A stretch of 64,000 nt of DNA from Denticeps clupeoides. Lineage: Eukaryota > Chordata > Actinopteri > Clupeiformes > Denticipitidae. The position numbers and the translations under genes were made by a program. Location: the NCBI RefSeq assembly GCF_900700375.1, contig NC_041707.1, positions 32,384,764-32,448,763 of the forward strand. Reading direction: 5' to 3'. The notes below the pieces were generated by a model. It saw only the letters and a list, made by a program, of their open reading frames with translations, was not told where the DNA came from and ran no database searches. This document shows, piece by piece, positions 63,214 through 64,000 of the stretch. Position 1 is the first letter of the stretch; each line of letters starts with the position of its first letter.

Positions 63214-63284
63214 AACCCTGGCCAGGGTTCGAACCTGGTATTTCCACCATGAAGGTGAATGTGTTACCGATACACCACCAGGGA
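63214..63284 (-). tRNA. tRNA-Glu-like sequence, probable pseudogene
   Basis: 71 bases that fold as a tRNA on the minus strand: TCCCTGG acceptor, GGTGTATCGGTAACAC D arm, TTCAC/GTGGA anticodon stem with loop CTTCATG, and a perfect T arm CCAGG-TTCGAAC-CCTGG. The sequence resembles tRNA-Glu (TCCCTGGTGGT start, CAGGG end). The anticodon position reads TCA and the first acceptor pair is mismatched, so it is more likely a relic or SINE head than a working tRNA. Confidence 0.5.
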
Positions 63285-63439
63285 TTTGCATTTGGTTTGC
63301 CAATTCATACTGGTTCACAGAACAACCAGTAGTTTGACTAAATTTAACTGCCAAATTACAGTTATTACAAGTCACAGATTTCAAATAATCAAAAAAATTA
63401 TTATTAGATATTAGAAAAAATCTCTGAAATAATGCTTTG

Positions 63440-63600
63440 ATTGTGGGAAACCGGAGTACCCGGAGAAAAACCCACGTGAACACGGGCAGCGCATGCAAAC
63501 TCCACACAGAAAGAACCCGGGCCAGGACTAGAACCCAGATTCTTTCTATAAGGCAGCAGCTCCATGAGGCACCCCCTAGGCCATATATCAAGTAAACGTG
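63440..63600 (-). repeat. tRNA-derived SINE, family C fragment
   Basis: Reverse complement of the family: GGAAACCGGAGTACCCGGAG, then GCATGCAAACTCCACACAG, CCAGGACTAGAACCCAG and GGCAGCAGCTCCATGAGGC. Compare 38126-38440. Confidence 0.7.
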
Positions 63601-63676
63601 TTGTATGTGTGAGGTTTGTATGTAGATGTGTGAGGAATATATGGTGTATGTGTGAGGTTTGTATGTAGATGTGTAA
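63600..63676. repeat. Short tandem direct repeat
   Basis: GTATGTGTGAGGTTTGTATG followed by TAGATGTGT occurs twice about 43 bases apart. Confidence 0.8.
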
Positions 63677-63799
63677 GCTTTTCTTGATAAATGGCCTACG
63701 GTTGGCTCATATCTCCAAGCACTGTACTACCGTGTCACTAGAACTACACAGGTAAACACATCATATCAATTACATCAAGTCCTGTCTATACTAATTACC

Positions 63800-63998
63800 C
63801 AACTTACTCTATATAACTTAATACATATTATAACCTAACTTACTACATATTACTAAATAACTTATTACCTAACTACTACATATAACTTAATAACTATTAC
63901 TACAAAAACTTACTACATACTACTTACTAACTATTACTACCTAACTTAATACATATTACTTCACTTACCTGTCACTTACTTACTCATTAATTAGGCCA
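63800..63998. repeat. Degenerate CTTACTACATATTA-type minisatellite
   Basis: Imperfect tandem units of the kind AACTTACTACATATTACTA run to the end of the window. The array is AT-rich and its true end lies outside. Confidence 0.8.
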
Positions 63999-64000
63999 GA

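Overview
The window is vertebrate nuclear DNA, almost certainly from a ray-finned (teleost) fish. It has multi-exon protein genes with GT-AG introns, dense CA/GT microsatellites, many Tc1/mariner remnants and at least three tRNA-derived SINE families of the kind common in teleosts. The proteins are clear orthologues of human genes. No prokaryotic gene, CRISPR array, rRNA gene or retroviral element was seen. All exon coordinates below were placed by hand from reading frame and splice signals.

Layout, left to right: (1) a TATA-driven type IV intermediate filament gene on the minus strand (1365-2988) with almost no tail domain; (2) a transposon- and SINE-rich spacer (3.2-6.2 kb); (3) pcgf1, plus strand (6580-11366), a Polycomb PRC1.1 RING protein; (4) ttc31, minus strand (12244-21259), tail-to-tail with pcgf1. 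Its reading frame continues past the TPR region into a UBA-like helix, an RRM and a CCCH zinc finger; (5) alms1, plus strand (22091-35111), head-to-head with ttc31 across a short CpG/NRF1-type promoter; (6) yipf7, plus strand (36912-39790); (7) one isolated first coding exon of grxcr1, minus strand (41244-41624); (8) pomk, plus strand (43386-44505); (9) dcaf10, plus strand (45986-50539); (10) cpxm1, minus strand (52438-59496), tail-to-tail with dcaf10; (11) about 4.4 kb with no recognised gene, holding a SINE, a tRNA-Glu-like relic, possible unassigned exon-like sequence and low-complexity repeats.

The genes do not form one pathway. Two of them (alms1 and probably ttc31) share a promoter region. 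The human counterparts, as I recall them, lie in separate blocks: PCGF1/TTC31/ALMS1 on 2p13, GRXCR1/YIPF7 on 4p12-13, POMK on 8p11, DCAF10 on 9p13 and CPXM1 on 20p13. The window therefore joins several ancestral neighbourhoods.

The most noteworthy points are the TPR-UBA-RRM-CCCH architecture of ttc31, the orphan grxcr1 exon, the tail-less neurofilament-like gene, an almost perfect 196-bp inverted repeat around a microsatellite in a ttc31 intron, an ALMS1 without the long tandem-repeat block, and nested transposon/SINE structures.
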